Below are positions 24,801-37,719 of a stretch of 64,000 nucleotides of DNA, one piece after another. A program made the translations under genes and the position numbers. Origin of the DNA: Raphanus sativus (taxonomy: Eukaryota; Streptophyta; Magnoliopsida; Brassicales; Brassicaceae); NCBI RefSeq assembly GCF_000801105.2, contig NC_079515.1, positions 20,607,407-20,671,406 of the forward strand. The letters run 5' to 3'. How positions within the stretch are numbered: the first letter of the stretch is position 1; the number at the start of each line of letters is the position of its first letter. The notes below the pieces were generated by a model, which saw nothing but the letters and a program-made list of their open reading frames with translations, was not told where the DNA came from and did not search any database.

Positions 24801-27460
24801 TCGGTTGCTAACTCCAAAAGTTTCACTTTTAACTCTGCTTGTTCTTTCTCCAGATCTTCAATGCTTTTTCTCATTATATCCATATGAGAGAGTAGGCTTT
24901 CTCTTTCATTAACTAAACTGGACTTTTCATCATTCAGCAAGTAGCATGAGTCTTCTAGGCTTTTTAAATTTGACTTGAGTTCTTCAAGCTCTGCATTGGC
25001 ATCAGAAAGAGAATTCTCCAGTAACCTGTTTTCCTCAGAGAGTTTCCTGCTGTTTTCTGTAGCACTCTGCAAACGGGAAATCAACATGTCCTTCTCAGAA
25101 TGAAGACCCGATTTCTCTTCTGCAAGTGACACACAAGCTTCCTCCACTGTCTTCAGCTTTCCTCTGATTGTTTCCAGCTCAGAATTCAAATTTGCTATGG
25201 AGTTCTCCAGAACAAGATTTTTCTGAACAAGATTTTCCATCAACTCTAACTTCTCAAGCAGTGCAGCCTTTTCAATACTTCCCCTTTCCTTTATTTCCTT
25301 AAGCTTTGAGTTCTCCTCCTGCAACTCCTTGACAGAAGATCCAACTCTTTCTGGATGCAAACCAACCAACTCCACCTGTTCCACCATGGACTGGTGTTTC
25401 TTTCCTATCTGGCTTAGTTCCTCTTTAAGACAATATATTTCTTGCTGCAAAGCATTTCTCTGGTCCACTCTCAATTCAACTTCTGCTTCAAGTTCCTGTA
25501 TTTTCTCCCGTAATCTTGAAACCTCCTCCTGCAAAATTTTGATGGATGCAGCCGAAGAGAGATTGAGCTCACTGAGGCATTTGTTCTCATCTTTTGCTTC
25601 CTGGACTTCCTCCTGTAAACCAATGTTACGGGCCTCCATATCTTCAAGGATCTGAGACCTGTTTTGCAGTTCCAATGCCAAACTGCTTAGCTCCTCCTGA
25701 GACTGAGAGTGCAGTTGCTGCAGGGTTTGAAAGGCGGTCTCAGCCTCCATGAAACGCAAGTGTTCTTCTTGCACAGTAGTCCACAATCTTCCCATCTCTT
25801 CCTGTTTCTCCGTGAGTTCATGACTTTGATTCCCCAGTTTCTCCAATAAACCATCCAGCTCAGAGTGCAGATTTTTGTTTGATCTCTCAAGCACTACACA
25901 TTTTTCCTCCGCAACTTTTAACTTGGCAACCCCATCCTCTATTTCACGGCTAAGCCTCTGGGTTTCTTCTTGAGCATGAAACAGCTTGAGCTTTAGATCC
26001 GCAATTGTCTCCAGGCACTGTTGGTATTGGAGTTCATAAGCTTCGTTTTCTTCAGTCAATTTGGAGACCTTTTGCTTCAAGCTTTCCACTTCACCATCAG
26101 CATTTTCTGCCCTTTGATTGATTAACCTGGCATCTTCCTCAGCCTTGCGCAACCTATCTTCCAGGTTAGATATGGTTTCCAAGCACTGCCGGTACTGGAC
26201 AAGAGCAGCTTCCTTGTCAGTTTCTGATCGAACAAGGCTTTGCTTCAAGGATACAACTTCGGCTTCAGCTTGGCTGGCTCGCTCTTCTACATCTCCAGCC
26301 TCCTTCTGGGCTAGAGAAATGCGATCCTCCAAATCAGCTATGTTTTGTAGACATTGCTGGTACTGAAGAAAGCTGGCTCCCTTTTCAACCTCTACTTTGC
26401 TGAGCGTTTCTCTGAGTGTTTCAACCTCAGCTTCGGCTCTTGTGGCTCGTTCGTTAAAACCCCTTGAGTCCTCTTGTGCACGAGATACCTCAGTCTCAAG
26501 ATTAGACAGTTTCTCCAAATTCTGATCAAACTGAGCCAAGTTAGCTTCCTTTTCAGCCTGTACTTTCGAAAGAGCCTCTTTTAGCGCCACTATCTCAGCT
26601 TCAGCTTTGCTAGCGCGTTCAGACTCTGAAAGAACCTTGGCGTTTCTTCCGTTTCCATCGACATCATTGAAATCCAGTCCTTTTCTTGCCTTTCCAATTC
26701 TCAAACCTTTCCCGTTATACACAGACTGAGGATCTTCCATGAAGGCTATATTCCGCTTTACGGTACTCAAATGAGAGGAAGAGATCCCCAGAGCATCCTT
26801 TTGCAAGTCGCTGGGGTAAACCGGAGCTCGGATAGGAGGATAACTCTCAGGCGTTTGTGGATCAAACTCCTCTGTGGAAGAACCAACGAGTGAGTCCTCA
26901 CCAAACATCATGGTGTGGTCTTGGTTAGGGAACGCTTCTGCCATAGTCTGCTGAGCATGGCGAAGAACACCGGTCGCCTGATCGTATCTTTCAGCTAAAG
27001 CACGATAAGCTCGATAAAACTCTTCAACCAGTTTCATAAGCTCAGGACGCTTTTTGTAATACATCTCTGCTCGCCTAGCAAAGGAATCTGCGTCTTCTTC
27101 AATCACTTTGATCATTTGCTTCACTTTACTATCCATATCTGTTTAAAAAATAATAATAAACAATGTTAGTAAAACCGCATACAAAGTTACCCGCGTGATA
27201 CAAAACAAAAACTATTGTGAACTCTGCATCATATGAATATATGATGAAAATGATCAAGCCTCAATATGTCACTGAGCAATCAAGGCGCATTAAAAAAGTC
27301 AAATTTTTACAGAACATTTTAAGTAAGATGAAGTAGTAGCAGCCTCTGTGAGTAACATACCTGTAAGATTATCCTGAAGCCATTTAGAGTTCTTGGGGAT
27401 ATTGTGACTATCCCACCACCAAGAATAGCGTTTAGTGTTAAAATTCGCAACAGCAGCCAT
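21868..27460 (-). CDS. NET1D: NET1D, actin-binding coiled-coil protein
   Basis: Plant-specific NETWORKED family; the N-terminal NAB domain binds F-actin and links it to membranes (plasma membrane/plasmodesmata in NET1 members). Exons: 27460-27361, 27138-22991, 22803-21868. The total of 5,184 nt gives 1,727 residues, close to the ~1,744 recalled for Arabidopsis. The ATG at 27460 ([19 protein letters not shown]) is preferred over the upstream in-frame ATG because it matches the family start. The NAB domain covers residues ~10-95 with the [10 protein letters not shown] hallmark. After a linker to ~190, almost everything is coiled coil, beginning with four or five ~48-residue repeats around [13 protein letters not shown] (about 190-400). 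The C-terminus ends in a basic [11 protein letters not shown] stretch and a short Cys/Pro tail. The main exon encodes ~1,380 residues uninterrupted. The gene is intact. Confidence 0.95.
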
Positions 27461-29681
27461 TTTTTTCACAAGCAAAATTACACGCACACCACCACCACCA
27501 CCAGACTATGACGATGATATTAAATCACTCTCCTGAACCAGAATGTGCAAAAACTCTACGCCAAATTCCTCCGAAAGAATCCTAAAAACTAAAGAAGCGA
27601 AAGAAGAGGTTAAGCTTCCATAAGAATTAATCAATCATATATAAATCATATATATAGACAACAACAAAAAAAAAAGAGAGAGAGAGGGAGAGAAATAGAA
27701 ACGAATATTACCAAGTCAACGGAGGCCAAATCGAGACAAAAAAAAATATTTCACTGTCCGAAGCAATCGGGAGTAACCTGGTCAAAAACATATCAAACCT
27801 GATCATCAGCAAAAAAAGAAAAAGAGAGAGAGAGAGATCTGCTCTAATAAGATGATCACACCAAAATCCACAAAGAGAAACCACAACGACCGTAGTATAG
27901 TACTAATTAGACCAAACAGAAACTAACCAAAGCTGTTGATCTAACCCAACAGTACTGAAATCAGGTCTGAGAGCAGAGATCGCGACAATTACCGGAAATA
28001 ATAGTGTTTTTTTAAAAGGTTCTTCGGATCAGCCTCCGCTTTCTTCTTCTCCTCGTATCTCAGCTCAACTTCTTCCGCTGAATATCTCTCCTTCTCTCTC
28101 TCTCTCTACAGGCGTTTCCGCTCTGTTCCTAACTTTTGACGTAATGAAGAATCTTTGGTTAGGTACGGTGGACTTACGGAGAAGCTTCGAAATGACGCTA
28201 CCACCCTCCTCTACTGTTTCCAAAAATGTTTTTTCCTTTTTTTTTGTTAATTTCAAACTTTATTATTCGAAGTTGCGTGACTTTGCAACCTTTGGGATCA
28301 TCACCTTCGCTGCCAAGCGATTGGCATCTAACTTTTTAAAAACCTTTATGGGCCATATGTCCGGAAACTGATTATTTAATCCTTCCATGATCTGGCGTGT
28401 ATTTTTTGAAAAAAAAAATAGATTTTTTTCCATTTCCTCATGCAAAACATATTTTATCACTTGATATTTTCCTATATCTAATTATTCTTTTAATAATGCA
28501 TCTCCTTGCTTTAAAATACTATATATCTGAATAATAATAGTTAGAAGCTTTAAATAGTTGTTAGAAGTAGAACCAATATATCTTTGATATAATATGTTGT
28601 GAAAAAAATAAATTTAAAATAGTATTGCCATTTTTATTCTTTTTGTTATACCAAGATAAATAGTTAAATACCCCCACCAATTGTTTACAGCTTGTAAATT
28701 GAGGCATAATTGTTGATAAAGCATATGTAGGGAGGCGGAGTGATAAGTGACAAGGACAGGGAGGTCTTGGACGGTGTGCTTTCGGTCCACTTCCGTGTCA
28801 CCCTCTGCCATTTCTCCACGTTGGATATTAGTTCCTTTCGATCTTATTCTATTGGGATCTTTTCTTTTTTTTTTTTTTCTATTCGGATCTTGCGTGTCAA
28901 ACTTTTCCAATCATTTCATGTGAGCAACTAAAGTTGGCGTTCGATTTCTCCAAAAAAAAAAAAATGATGATGCGGTTGGTGGGTTTGAAAATAACGGTAA
29001 GAAGTATATGATGACATTACAGTTCAGATTAAAATTACGATTGTAACTGAGAATACTTATGTGTTAAAGATGGAATACTTATTTGTTGACAAAGAAGATG
29101 GATTACTTCTTTGACGCAACTTATACCATCTCTTTCTGTACCAACCAAACCAACGAAGACGGCTGTCTATTCTATTTATATTCAAGACATGATTCATCAT
29201 CAGTTGGAAATAATTTGACTTCTAAGCATCATAAAAGGTTATACATATTTACATGGCGTTTCGAGATAGTTAAGATTACTTTATTTTGTAAACCAAACTG
29301 AAAACGTGACTCTGTATCAACCGTTTTTCTAACATATTCTATGCATGTAATATTGAATTAATTGGAAGGTCTGTTTGTTCTTCATTTTGTTTTTGTCGGT
29401 TGTACGCAGACTATATGCTAAAGAAACACACAAAAAAAAATGAATAGAAAAATCAACAACAGCCATCCATACCAACCATTTTAATAGTTCTTTATTTGAC
29501 ATTTTAATATTTCCACTACGGTTTCATGCTCCTAAACTTATCATCTGTATTATCATTTCCAGAATTTTTTTTAATAAATTATCCCTCCATAGTCCATGTG
29601 CCTGATATTCAAAGTTGATCCTAAATGAAACTATAAACTAATATTAACTAGTCAGACTAAGTGAAATTTTAAAATGGATAA
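27461..29681. other. NET1D leader/promoter and intergenic DNA
   Basis: Purine- and pyrimidine-rich tracts (GA repeats near 27672-27690 and 27820-27836; CT repeats near 28092-28109) are typical of a minus-strand 5' UTR and promoter, so the NET1D transcript probably starts near 28.1 kb; a leader intron is possible. Further right, AT-rich DNA with short duplicated inserts at 28847-28891 and 29069-29108. No coding gene. Confidence 0.5.
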
Positions 29682-29800
29682 CTAGATTTTGATCCACCCT
29701 TTAGAGGGCGGGTATATTTTTTGTTTTAATTTAATTTTTATATTTTTTCTTTGTGATTATATTTGTATTTTTCTTTGTATTTTATTAAATAATAGCAATT
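29682..29800 (-). mobile_element. Helitron 3' end, minus orientation
   Basis: CTAG at 29682-29685 after host A, then a hairpin at 29694-29712 (CCACCCT/AGGGCGG, one mismatch) and the same TATATTTTTTGTTTTA subterminal sequence as the 17.9 and 19.4 kb copies. Confidence 0.65.
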
Positions 29801-29808
29801 TAAAAATT

Positions 29809-30195
29809 GATCCGGTATATTGCCGGTCGAACCCGCCAACCCGCGGGTTTCAATTTTGTTTTGGTCAAAAATATAACCTGCACAACCCGCAAAAAAAATA
29901 ATTTATACCGGGACCCACCCCATTTAATTTTGCGGATATCCATGGATTATATTTTTTTTTAAAATAATTATTTAATTTAATTATTATAAAAATATAAAAC
30001 TATATTTATAATTAAAAATATATTTTAAAAACTTTAAATTGTTTTTAAATTACCACATTTTTGAAAAAGTGTTTACTTTTCTTTTTATTTTATTTTTTAA
30101 ATACTTTTCGGGTCGGCGGATACCCGCAATCCAAAATCTAACAACCCGCACCCACCCCGAATAAAATACTCATAACCCGCATCCGCAAATTGATT
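29809..30195. repeat. CCCGC-rich dispersed repeat
   Basis: Clusters of AACCCGC/CCCGCACCC on both sides of an AT-rich middle (29830-29930 and 30105-30190). It resembles degraded transposon arms common in Brassicaceae; boundaries are not resolvable by eye. Confidence 0.4.
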
Positions 30196-30916
30196 TTTTC
30201 AAATAACTGAACCAAATTTATGATACACTCTTAAAATAAAGGATATATTTTTATTTTATATTTTTTAAGAAATATAATTTTTATAAAATCCAGGTTGTAA
30301 CCAATTATATCTCTGAATCTCTAATTTTTTCTCATATTTCTGAACCTATAAATATAGCTGCAAAAATGCACTTATTTTCACTAATTATTAAATGTTTAGA
30401 TGTTCGGAATGGAACTGAAATTTGATAGTTGGATGAAAAATTCTTATGTTTATAGTGCTACTTATTATATTGTAGCATGAATAATGAATAATGATTTTTA
30501 CCAAAAAGAAAATGAATAATGAATTATATGATTATATAGCAGTATGATATATAATCATATTATATAATAAATGTACATTGATTAAATATAATAATGAATA
30601 AATGAATAATTTTTACCCCTTGATTAAATATAATAAAATAACTATACTATTTACATTAATGGTTTATATTTTATAAAATATTTTTGATGTTTAATGTAAG
30701 TATTTCAGTTGTTAAGACAATACATTGAAATGTTCTAATAGTATTAAATATTATGGTCCATATTCATTTTGGATCTGAGTTAATTTGGTTAGAAGAATGA
30801 AACTGGTGACTATATTAATATCGTGGCCATTATTGCATACGTTTCGGTTATCTATGTTACTATACATCGATGGCTGGTTTTTATTTAGTTAAGTTTTATT
30901 ATTAGATAGTATAATA

Positions 30917-31145
30917 CTCCCTCCGTTTCATATTATTTGTCGTTCTAAGTCTTTGCACACAGATTAAGAAAACATTTAATTTTACATATATCCAAAATAA
31001 AAATACTATTACCAATACACATCGACCAATATAAAAATAGAATAGAGAATATTTTCAATAAATTTTGCATTGAAAACCGAAAACGACACTTATTTTGAAA
31101 CAAAAATTTAGCTCTAGAACGACATATAATTTGAAACGGAGGGAG
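30917..31145. mobile_element. Stowaway-type (Tc1/mariner) MITE
   Basis: A 229 bp element with ends CTCCCTCCGTTTCATATTAT and the complement of ATAATTTGAAACGGAGGGAG, TA on both sides (30915-30916, 31146-31147). Its interior is clearly related to the 20116-20344 element, including TTTGCACACAGATTAAGAAA. Confidence 0.9.
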
Positions 31146-31360
31146 TACAACATACTGATACAGTAAATTCCTTTTTAATGTGATGTAATAAGTGATAACA
31201 AATGGTTAATAAAAGGCAGTTTAAAAACCAAGACATATCTATGTATCCGGAAAACATAACTGATTGTTTTTATAGAATTAGATCGTGGATTAAAAGACAG
31301 ATTATAAATAATTGGACATAACTTCATATCAATTGGTCATGCTGAAGAATTAATAGAATA

Positions 31361-31420
31361 CTAGATCATGACCCGCTCGACCGAGCGGGAATCAAACTTT
31401 TTTTATCTTTATTTGTATTA
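31361..31420 (-). mobile_element. Helitron 3' end, minus orientation (different subfamily)
   Basis: CTAG at 31361-31364 preceded by A, then ATCATGA and an 8 bp perfect stem CCCGCTCG-AC-CGAGCGGG. The hairpin sequence differs from the CCCGCCCTT group, so this is another Helitron subfamily. The 5' end to the right is not identified. Confidence 0.65.
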
Positions 31421-32865
31421 AATGTTATACATGATTGCAAGTGTATTAATATAAAATTTTGATAAATACAATCTGTACTAATGTGTTTAAATAAACAATG
31501 TGTTTAATTACTAAATTTGATTTTTAAAATTTATGATAATGTAAAGTAGATTTTTTATATATTATTTTAAATATATAGTGCTATATTTTGTATTTTCAAT
31601 ATTTATAATACAAAACTTACATTGGGGTATTATTTATATGAAAATATGTGAAACATAATATATTTATATATTATATAAACATATATATCTACGATTTTCG
31701 CAAAGGCCATGCGCACCCGCACGAGTTTTATTTTTAAAATGTATTCTGTATTGTTTAGTTTTATGTAGTATCGAGTTTGTATAATTCAATTTTCTGTTTA
31801 AAGAACAATACCAAAACTGTCTTTCGTATGTAAAAATAATATTTTACAAGCGCGAGTTATGTCTTTTTATTGTAACACAAAATTTGATATAAAACTTATG
31901 TTTTTGTACATTACGAAGTCTAATTTTTTAAAATAACTATTACATAATTTGAAATTGAATTTTATCACTGAGGTCTAATATATTTTGTCTGTAATGGTTC
32001 AAAACATTTTCGATATATATTATATTTCAGTTTGGTTTGTTTTTAGTATTATTGTATAAGTATAATACTATACAATATTACTATATTCTATACAATATAT
32101 AAAGCTATGTGTTATTTGTTTTAGAAAGTAGATTAGGTCCAAGGTAGTTAAAAAATAGTCAAATCTTCATGTATGTGTCTATGATTTATCTACCTAATGT
32201 TATTCGTACTAATAAAATCAATATGGCCAATGAAGTATACTGATCAATTTAAAATGAATTGTATAGGGTAATTCTAAGAAGATTAATATTTTTAGTATTT
32301 TTAGTATCTATCTTATTTAAATCGACATATAATAAATGTGAAACTATATATGGAATATGGACAAAAAAAGGAATTATATTTAAGGAGATACATCAATACA
32401 AAGTTAGACTATGGTACGTATTATGTATAAGGAATGAGACATTAAATTTAAATATATGAGGTCTATTTTTAAAATCTACATAGAAGAAGTTGTAATGTTT
32501 CTGATTTAATAAGATAGATATAACATCACTGCGATTAATATTCAAAAGTTTACAATATTACAAAATTGTAATAAAGCCTTTGTAGCCTCTAATGCATTTT
32601 AACAACCGGCCCATTATGAAATATAGAAGCCCATAGTAACATACGGATAAAGTTGGGTCGAGAGGGTAGAGACGCAACGCAAGCGCAACATCAGACGCAT
32701 ATCCCATTCCACGACCAATCCCATTAAAAACCGCGCCACGTCATTATTTTCAATAGATCAATCTCACAAAATGACTAAAAGACCCCTCGCCTTGCTTCGT
32801 TTTATCTACACAGTTGATGAGTCACACTTGTCTTCTTCCACTCGGAAAACTCGAAATCGAGATTA
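31421..32865. other. AT-rich intergenic DNA and MCCA promoter
   Basis: Mostly transposon-like AT-rich DNA to about 32580. The last ~220 bp are less AT-rich and act as the MCCA promoter/leader by position. The ORF at 32259-32459 has no recognisable domain. Confidence 0.5.
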
Positions 32866-35800
32866 ATGTCGATGACGGCATGGGCACTTCGTCGGAACGT
32901 TCGCCGGAAAAGTTACTCGATCTTTATTAGATACATCTCCAGCTCCGCATCTGGCGGAAGAGCTACGGTTAAGCCTCCTAACGAGCGGTGTATAGAGAAG
33001 GTTCTGGTGGCGAACAGAGGTGAGATCGCTTGCCGGATCATGAGAACGGCGAAGCGTCTTGGGATCCAGACCGTCGCGGTTTACAGCGACGCCGATAGAG
33101 ACTCTCTCCATGTGAAATCTGCCGACGAAGCAGTACGAATTGGCCCTCCTCCGGCTCGGCTCAGTTACCTCAGGGGCGCAGCTATCATGGAGGCAGCTGC
33201 TCGGACCGGCGCACAGGTGTGAGTTTTTTATTTAGTCAGTGTAATAAAAGAGATGAACTTTATTGAAACTTGAACTTGATTGGTTACTATGTTTAGTTGC
33301 TGTTTTGTTGAAAGTTAACGTTCTTTTATGAGTTTATTATGTAGCTGCTGATGTCTTGTTTGAAATTTATGACTAGGCAATACACCCTGGCTATGGGTTC
33401 CTGTCGGAAAGTTCCGAGTTTGCGCAACTCTGTGAAGATTCGGGACTAACATTCATTGGACCTCCGCCATCTGCAATCAGAGACATGGGTGATAAAAGGT
33501 TATCTTCCTACTTGTTTTTGCACAAGCTGTCTTTTTATGAACTTTTCTGACCTGGATCTGTATTTTTATTCAGTGCATCCAAGAGAATAATGGGGGCTGC
33601 TGGAGTTCCTCTCGTGCCTGGATATCATGGCCATGAGCAAGATATCGATCATATGAAGTCAGAAGCTGGAAAGATTGGGTACCCTTTAATAATCAAACCA
33701 ACACATGGCGGTGGGGGAAAGGTATGTTATCATTTTCCAATAGATAGCTTGTTGTAATATTCCCAAAGTTATTCACCTTCAATACTATCTCCGGAAACAT
33801 GGTTTTAGAAAAGAAAATTTCAGTAGCAGAAATACAGATCGTTGACCAATGATCAATAAGTTGGATACCCTTTAATATTTTATTGGTTCTGAAGCAAAGT
33901 AAGTTTTTTTCTTTAGGGAATGAGGATAGTGCAAAGTGAGAAGGAATTTGCCGACTCGTTTTTGGGGGCTCAACGTGAGGCTGCTGCTTCTTTTGGCGTT
34001 AATACCATTCTTCTTGAGAAATACATCACTCGACCAAGGCATATAGAAGTCCAGGTAATGGTTAAGAAATTTCATATTCTGTTTCTCGTATGAAAATATG
34101 GTTATGGTGCCATTAAGCCCAATTATTATGTATAGAAGGAAGAAACATATGTTATTATTATTATGTAGTGATATGTTCTGTTTATTCATAGAGAAATATT
34201 CACCTATTATCATATTTAATTAGTTTTCCTTCTGTCTCCACTGCTTTCAGGTATTTGGTGACAAACATGGAAATGTTATTCACCTTTACGAAAGAGATTG
34301 CAGTGTGCAAAGAAGACACCAAAAGATTATTGAAGAAGCTCCTGCGGTAATAATTACTGTGTTGTATTCTTTCTGTTTTTTTCGGTTCATGTCTTCTCTA
34401 GCATAAATGGATGTGGTTCTGATTGAAACCCTGCTGCTGCAGCCTAATATATCTGAAAAGTTCCGGGCTAGCTTAGGTCAAGCTGCTGTCTCTGCGGCAA
34501 AGGTATCACTTTAAATCCTGCTTTTTATCGTTTACGGCTGCAGTGATTTTTGGTGAAAAATTGTTGGTGAAATTGTTTCATTACCATCTTCTATATATTG
34601 CATTTACTTATAGTAGACTGTATGTCCCTCGCGTCTCTATATTCTATCTTTTAAGTTGTGCATTACTAATAATTGATTTTGAGTCATTTAATCGAAGTTT
34701 ACCATCGTTAGTATGAGTTCCATTGATGTATAGTCTTCTGACACCTCTTGTTGCTAGCTATCTTTCACTTCAACTTCCACAAGAAGCACTTATATTCTGT
34801 TACCTTGTAATATTTAAAGGCAGTTGGATATTACAATGCTGGGACAGTGGAGTTCATAGTTGACACTGAGTCTGATCAATTTTATTTTATGGAGATGAAC
34901 ACCCGTCTCCAGGTGATTCTTTCATTTATGTGTTTAACCAAAGCTGCCTCAGTAAACATTTGATTATCCGAAGGGACACTGACAATCCTTCTTAGGTTGA
35001 GCATCCTGTAACTGAGATGATCGTTGGTCAAGATCTTGTGGAATGGCAGATTCGAGTTGCCAATGGGGAACCTCTCCCCATAAGCCAAGCCCAGGTGCCA
35101 CTGTTAGGTATCGCTCTCGCCATAAATTAAAAATAGATAAAAGAAAACTGAACTTTCTTGGTGTGAGAAATTACCTATTAATTCAATATTGTGATCTGCA
35201 TATGTATCTCTTGGCAGGTCATGCCTTTGAGGCCAGGATATATGCTGAAAATGTTCCAAAGGGCTTTCTTCCTGCAACTGGAGTCCTCAATCATTACCGC
35301 CCTGTTGCAGTCTCATCATCAGGTGCTGTTGGTTACATATAAGACCTGTTTTTTATCTTGTTGAGAATCTCTTTCATGTTTGACTTTTTTTCTCTAGCAG
35401 TTCGGGTTGAAACCGGAGTTGAGCAAGGGGACACTGTGAGCATGCACTATGATCCTATGATTGCAAAGCTTGTTGTCTCTGGAGGCAACCGCGGCGAAGC
35501 TTTAGTGAAACTGAAGGACTGCTTGTCTAACTTTCAGGTATATCCCCAAGACCCCCAATTAACTACATTTTGCAGCTCTCTGCGGCGGCAGTTATACCTC
35601 ACACATACCTTCTTAGTTACCGCAACAGTTCAGTAGTTACATGATATCTTTTGTTGACAGGTAGCAGGTGTACCTACAAACATAAATTTCCTTCAAAAAC
35701 TCGCTAGTCATAAGGAGTTTGCAGTGGGCAACGTAGAAACTCATTTTATTGAGCACCATAAAACTGATCTATTTGCTGATGAGAGCAATCCAGTTGCAGC

Positions 35801-36871
35801 AGATATGGCATGCAAGGCAGCTAAGCATAGTGCAGCTTTAGTAGCTGCTTGTGTATCTGCAATCGAGCATTCTGATTGGAACGAAAGTAATCACGGTCAG
35901 TTCACATGAGTCTAGTCTCTTCTTTACGAGTTACATGATTCTCAAGCATGCCTTGATTTTATTCTGTGTAAACTCATCCAGGAAAGCTTCCATCAATATG
36001 GTATGCCCATCCTCCTTTTAGGGTCCATCACGAAGCCAAGCAAACGATTGAGCTTGAGTGGGATAATGAGTGCGAGGGAGCTGGCTCGAAGCTTGTATCA
36101 CTCGGTGTAGTATATCAACCAGATGGAAGCTATCTCATACAGGAAGGCAATGACTCACCAAGTTTAGAAGTCAGAGTAACTCGAGCAGGAAACTGCGAGT
36201 TTAGAGTTGAAGCGGCTGGGTTGAGCATGAATGTTACTATAGCCGCGTACTTGAAGGTAAAAACCATTAGCATCCTAATGTTCCTACGTGTCTCTCTTGA
36301 AACTGCTGCTTATGATGTGTGTTTTTTTGGTAACAGGATGGTTATAAACATATCCATATATGGTACGGTTCAGAACACCATCAGTTCAAACAGAAGGTTG
36401 GAATTGAATTCTCTGAAGATGAAGGAGGTGTCCAACACAGAACCAGCTCAGAGACATCATCACACCCTCCAGGAACCGTTTTGGCCCCCATGGCTGGTTT
36501 GGTAGTCAAAGTTCTTGTTGAAAACGAAGCCAAAGTAGATCAAGGTCAACCTGTATTAGTCATGGAGGCAATGAAGATGGAGGTTAGCATACAAATCTCT
36601 TCTCAACGCATATACTATTTCATATAACAACAGACTGTAAACTAATTATTACTTTAATTTCTTTTTGTAGCACGTTGTGAAAGCACCGTCTTCTGGAAGT
36701 ATACAGGACCTCAAAGTTAAAGCAGGCCAACAGGTTTCAGACGGTAGTGCTCTATTCAGGATCAAAGGTTAGTGTAATTTTAGTATTAAACCTTTTTCTT
36801 CTTTATAAATTCATATAATCCTTTCAGACTTTTCAATTAACTCCACCCATTTCACAATCTTTGCAGGGTAA
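32866..36871 (+). CDS. MCCA: 3-methylcrotonyl-CoA carboxylase alpha (biotinylated) subunit
   Basis: Mitochondrial enzyme of leucine breakdown: the alpha subunit carboxylates its own biotin using ATP and bicarbonate, and the beta subunit transfers CO2 to 3-methylcrotonyl-CoA. Fifteen exons: 32866-33216, 33377-33498, 33574-33721, 33917-34054, 34251-34346, 34443-34502, 34820-34912, 34996-35107, 35218-35322, 35401-35537, 35661-35895, 35982-36256, 36337-36582, 36671-36767, 36867-36871. Total 2,220 nt, 739 residues (about 734 recalled in Arabidopsis). Residues 1-40 are Arg/Ser-rich, fitting a mitochondrial presequence. Biotin carboxylase follows ([22 protein letters not shown]-grasp loop GGGGKGMRI, NTRLQVEHPVTE). 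The C-terminal biotinyl domain carries EAMKMEH, with the Lys as biotin site; that motif is split by intron 13. All introns are GT-AG. The last exon supplies only two bases plus the stop. Confidence 0.96.
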
Positions 36872-37719
36872 ATACACACGATTACGCTTATATTGATCCA
36901 ACCCATCCGCTAGTTTACACGAAGCTTGAACTAATCAGCAATTTGGTTTTGTATATAAACTGTAATCCTACAAATAAATAAAACTAATTTCAAGCTTTAT
37001 CAATGTTTTATACTGCAATGGGGATGACAAAAAATAATAATCAAGATAGACCGAGCCATTTCTTGAATGTTAAACCAGATTCCCTCTTTTGAGCCGAGTC
37101 TCGCTCCCTCATTTCCACAACTTGATTGAGTTAAGCTGGATCTCTGGCTTGAAGCAATATAGATACAGAAACTATCGAAAAAGCTTCTGTTATATAGACA
37201 GACCATACGTCGAAATTGTACTAGTACGAAGCTTAGATATGATAATACACTGTGGCTTCTTGCACTAGACCAAACATTTTCACCTTCCAAAACATGTAGT
37301 AAAGAAGCTTGAGATTGAGTACATGTAATGTAACTTCAGTGGTGTCGACGTGGACTTCACAAAACAAAACACTGGAACGTCACTTGTGAACTGAAACAGC
37401 TTGAAGCTTCGTTTTTATTCGTCAGACCCCTACCTCTAAGTTTGGAACTCTCAGTTAGTAAGTAGATTCTCTCAGACATTTTATCGAACAGAGACGTGCA
37501 CTATATAGGCCTATACGCGTGGCCCATTAGTTGTATCTTATCACCGCGTGGCCCGCCCAACAAACAAATTACTCTTTTTAATAAAAAAATATATAAAAAA
37601 ATCTTATTACAAAAACAATTTCTAAAATCTGACCCTCCGTTTTGTTTTTTTCACGAACTGCTTAAGCCCTAAATCTACTGTTCTTCGGTCCTTCCGACCG
37701 TCCGTCTGTCTGTGTAACA
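36872..37719. other. MCCA 3' UTR and TRM82 promoter
   Basis: AATAAATAAA at about 36974-36984 is a likely MCCA polyadenylation signal. Upstream of TRM82, GCCCATTAG and GCCCGCCC boxes lie at 37.52-37.56 kb, and AAGCCCTAAATC near 37663 resembles the telo-box-like elements common in translation/RNA-related plant promoters. The minus ORF 37000-37290 is not supported as a gene. Confidence 0.5.

Noticed and set aside
28614..28910. 98-codon Lys-rich ORF (minus)
   Set aside because: The charged N-terminus is the translation of an A-rich/T-rich tract inside a micro-insertion; no domain and no splice context.
32866..33111. Antisense ORF over MCCA exon 1 (minus)
   Set aside because: Shadow of the GC-rich coding exon; no independent evidence.
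37000..37290. 96-codon minus-strand ORF downstream of MCCA
   Set aside because: No recognisable domain; lies in the MCCA 3' flank and TRM82 promoter; composition is that of UTR DNA.
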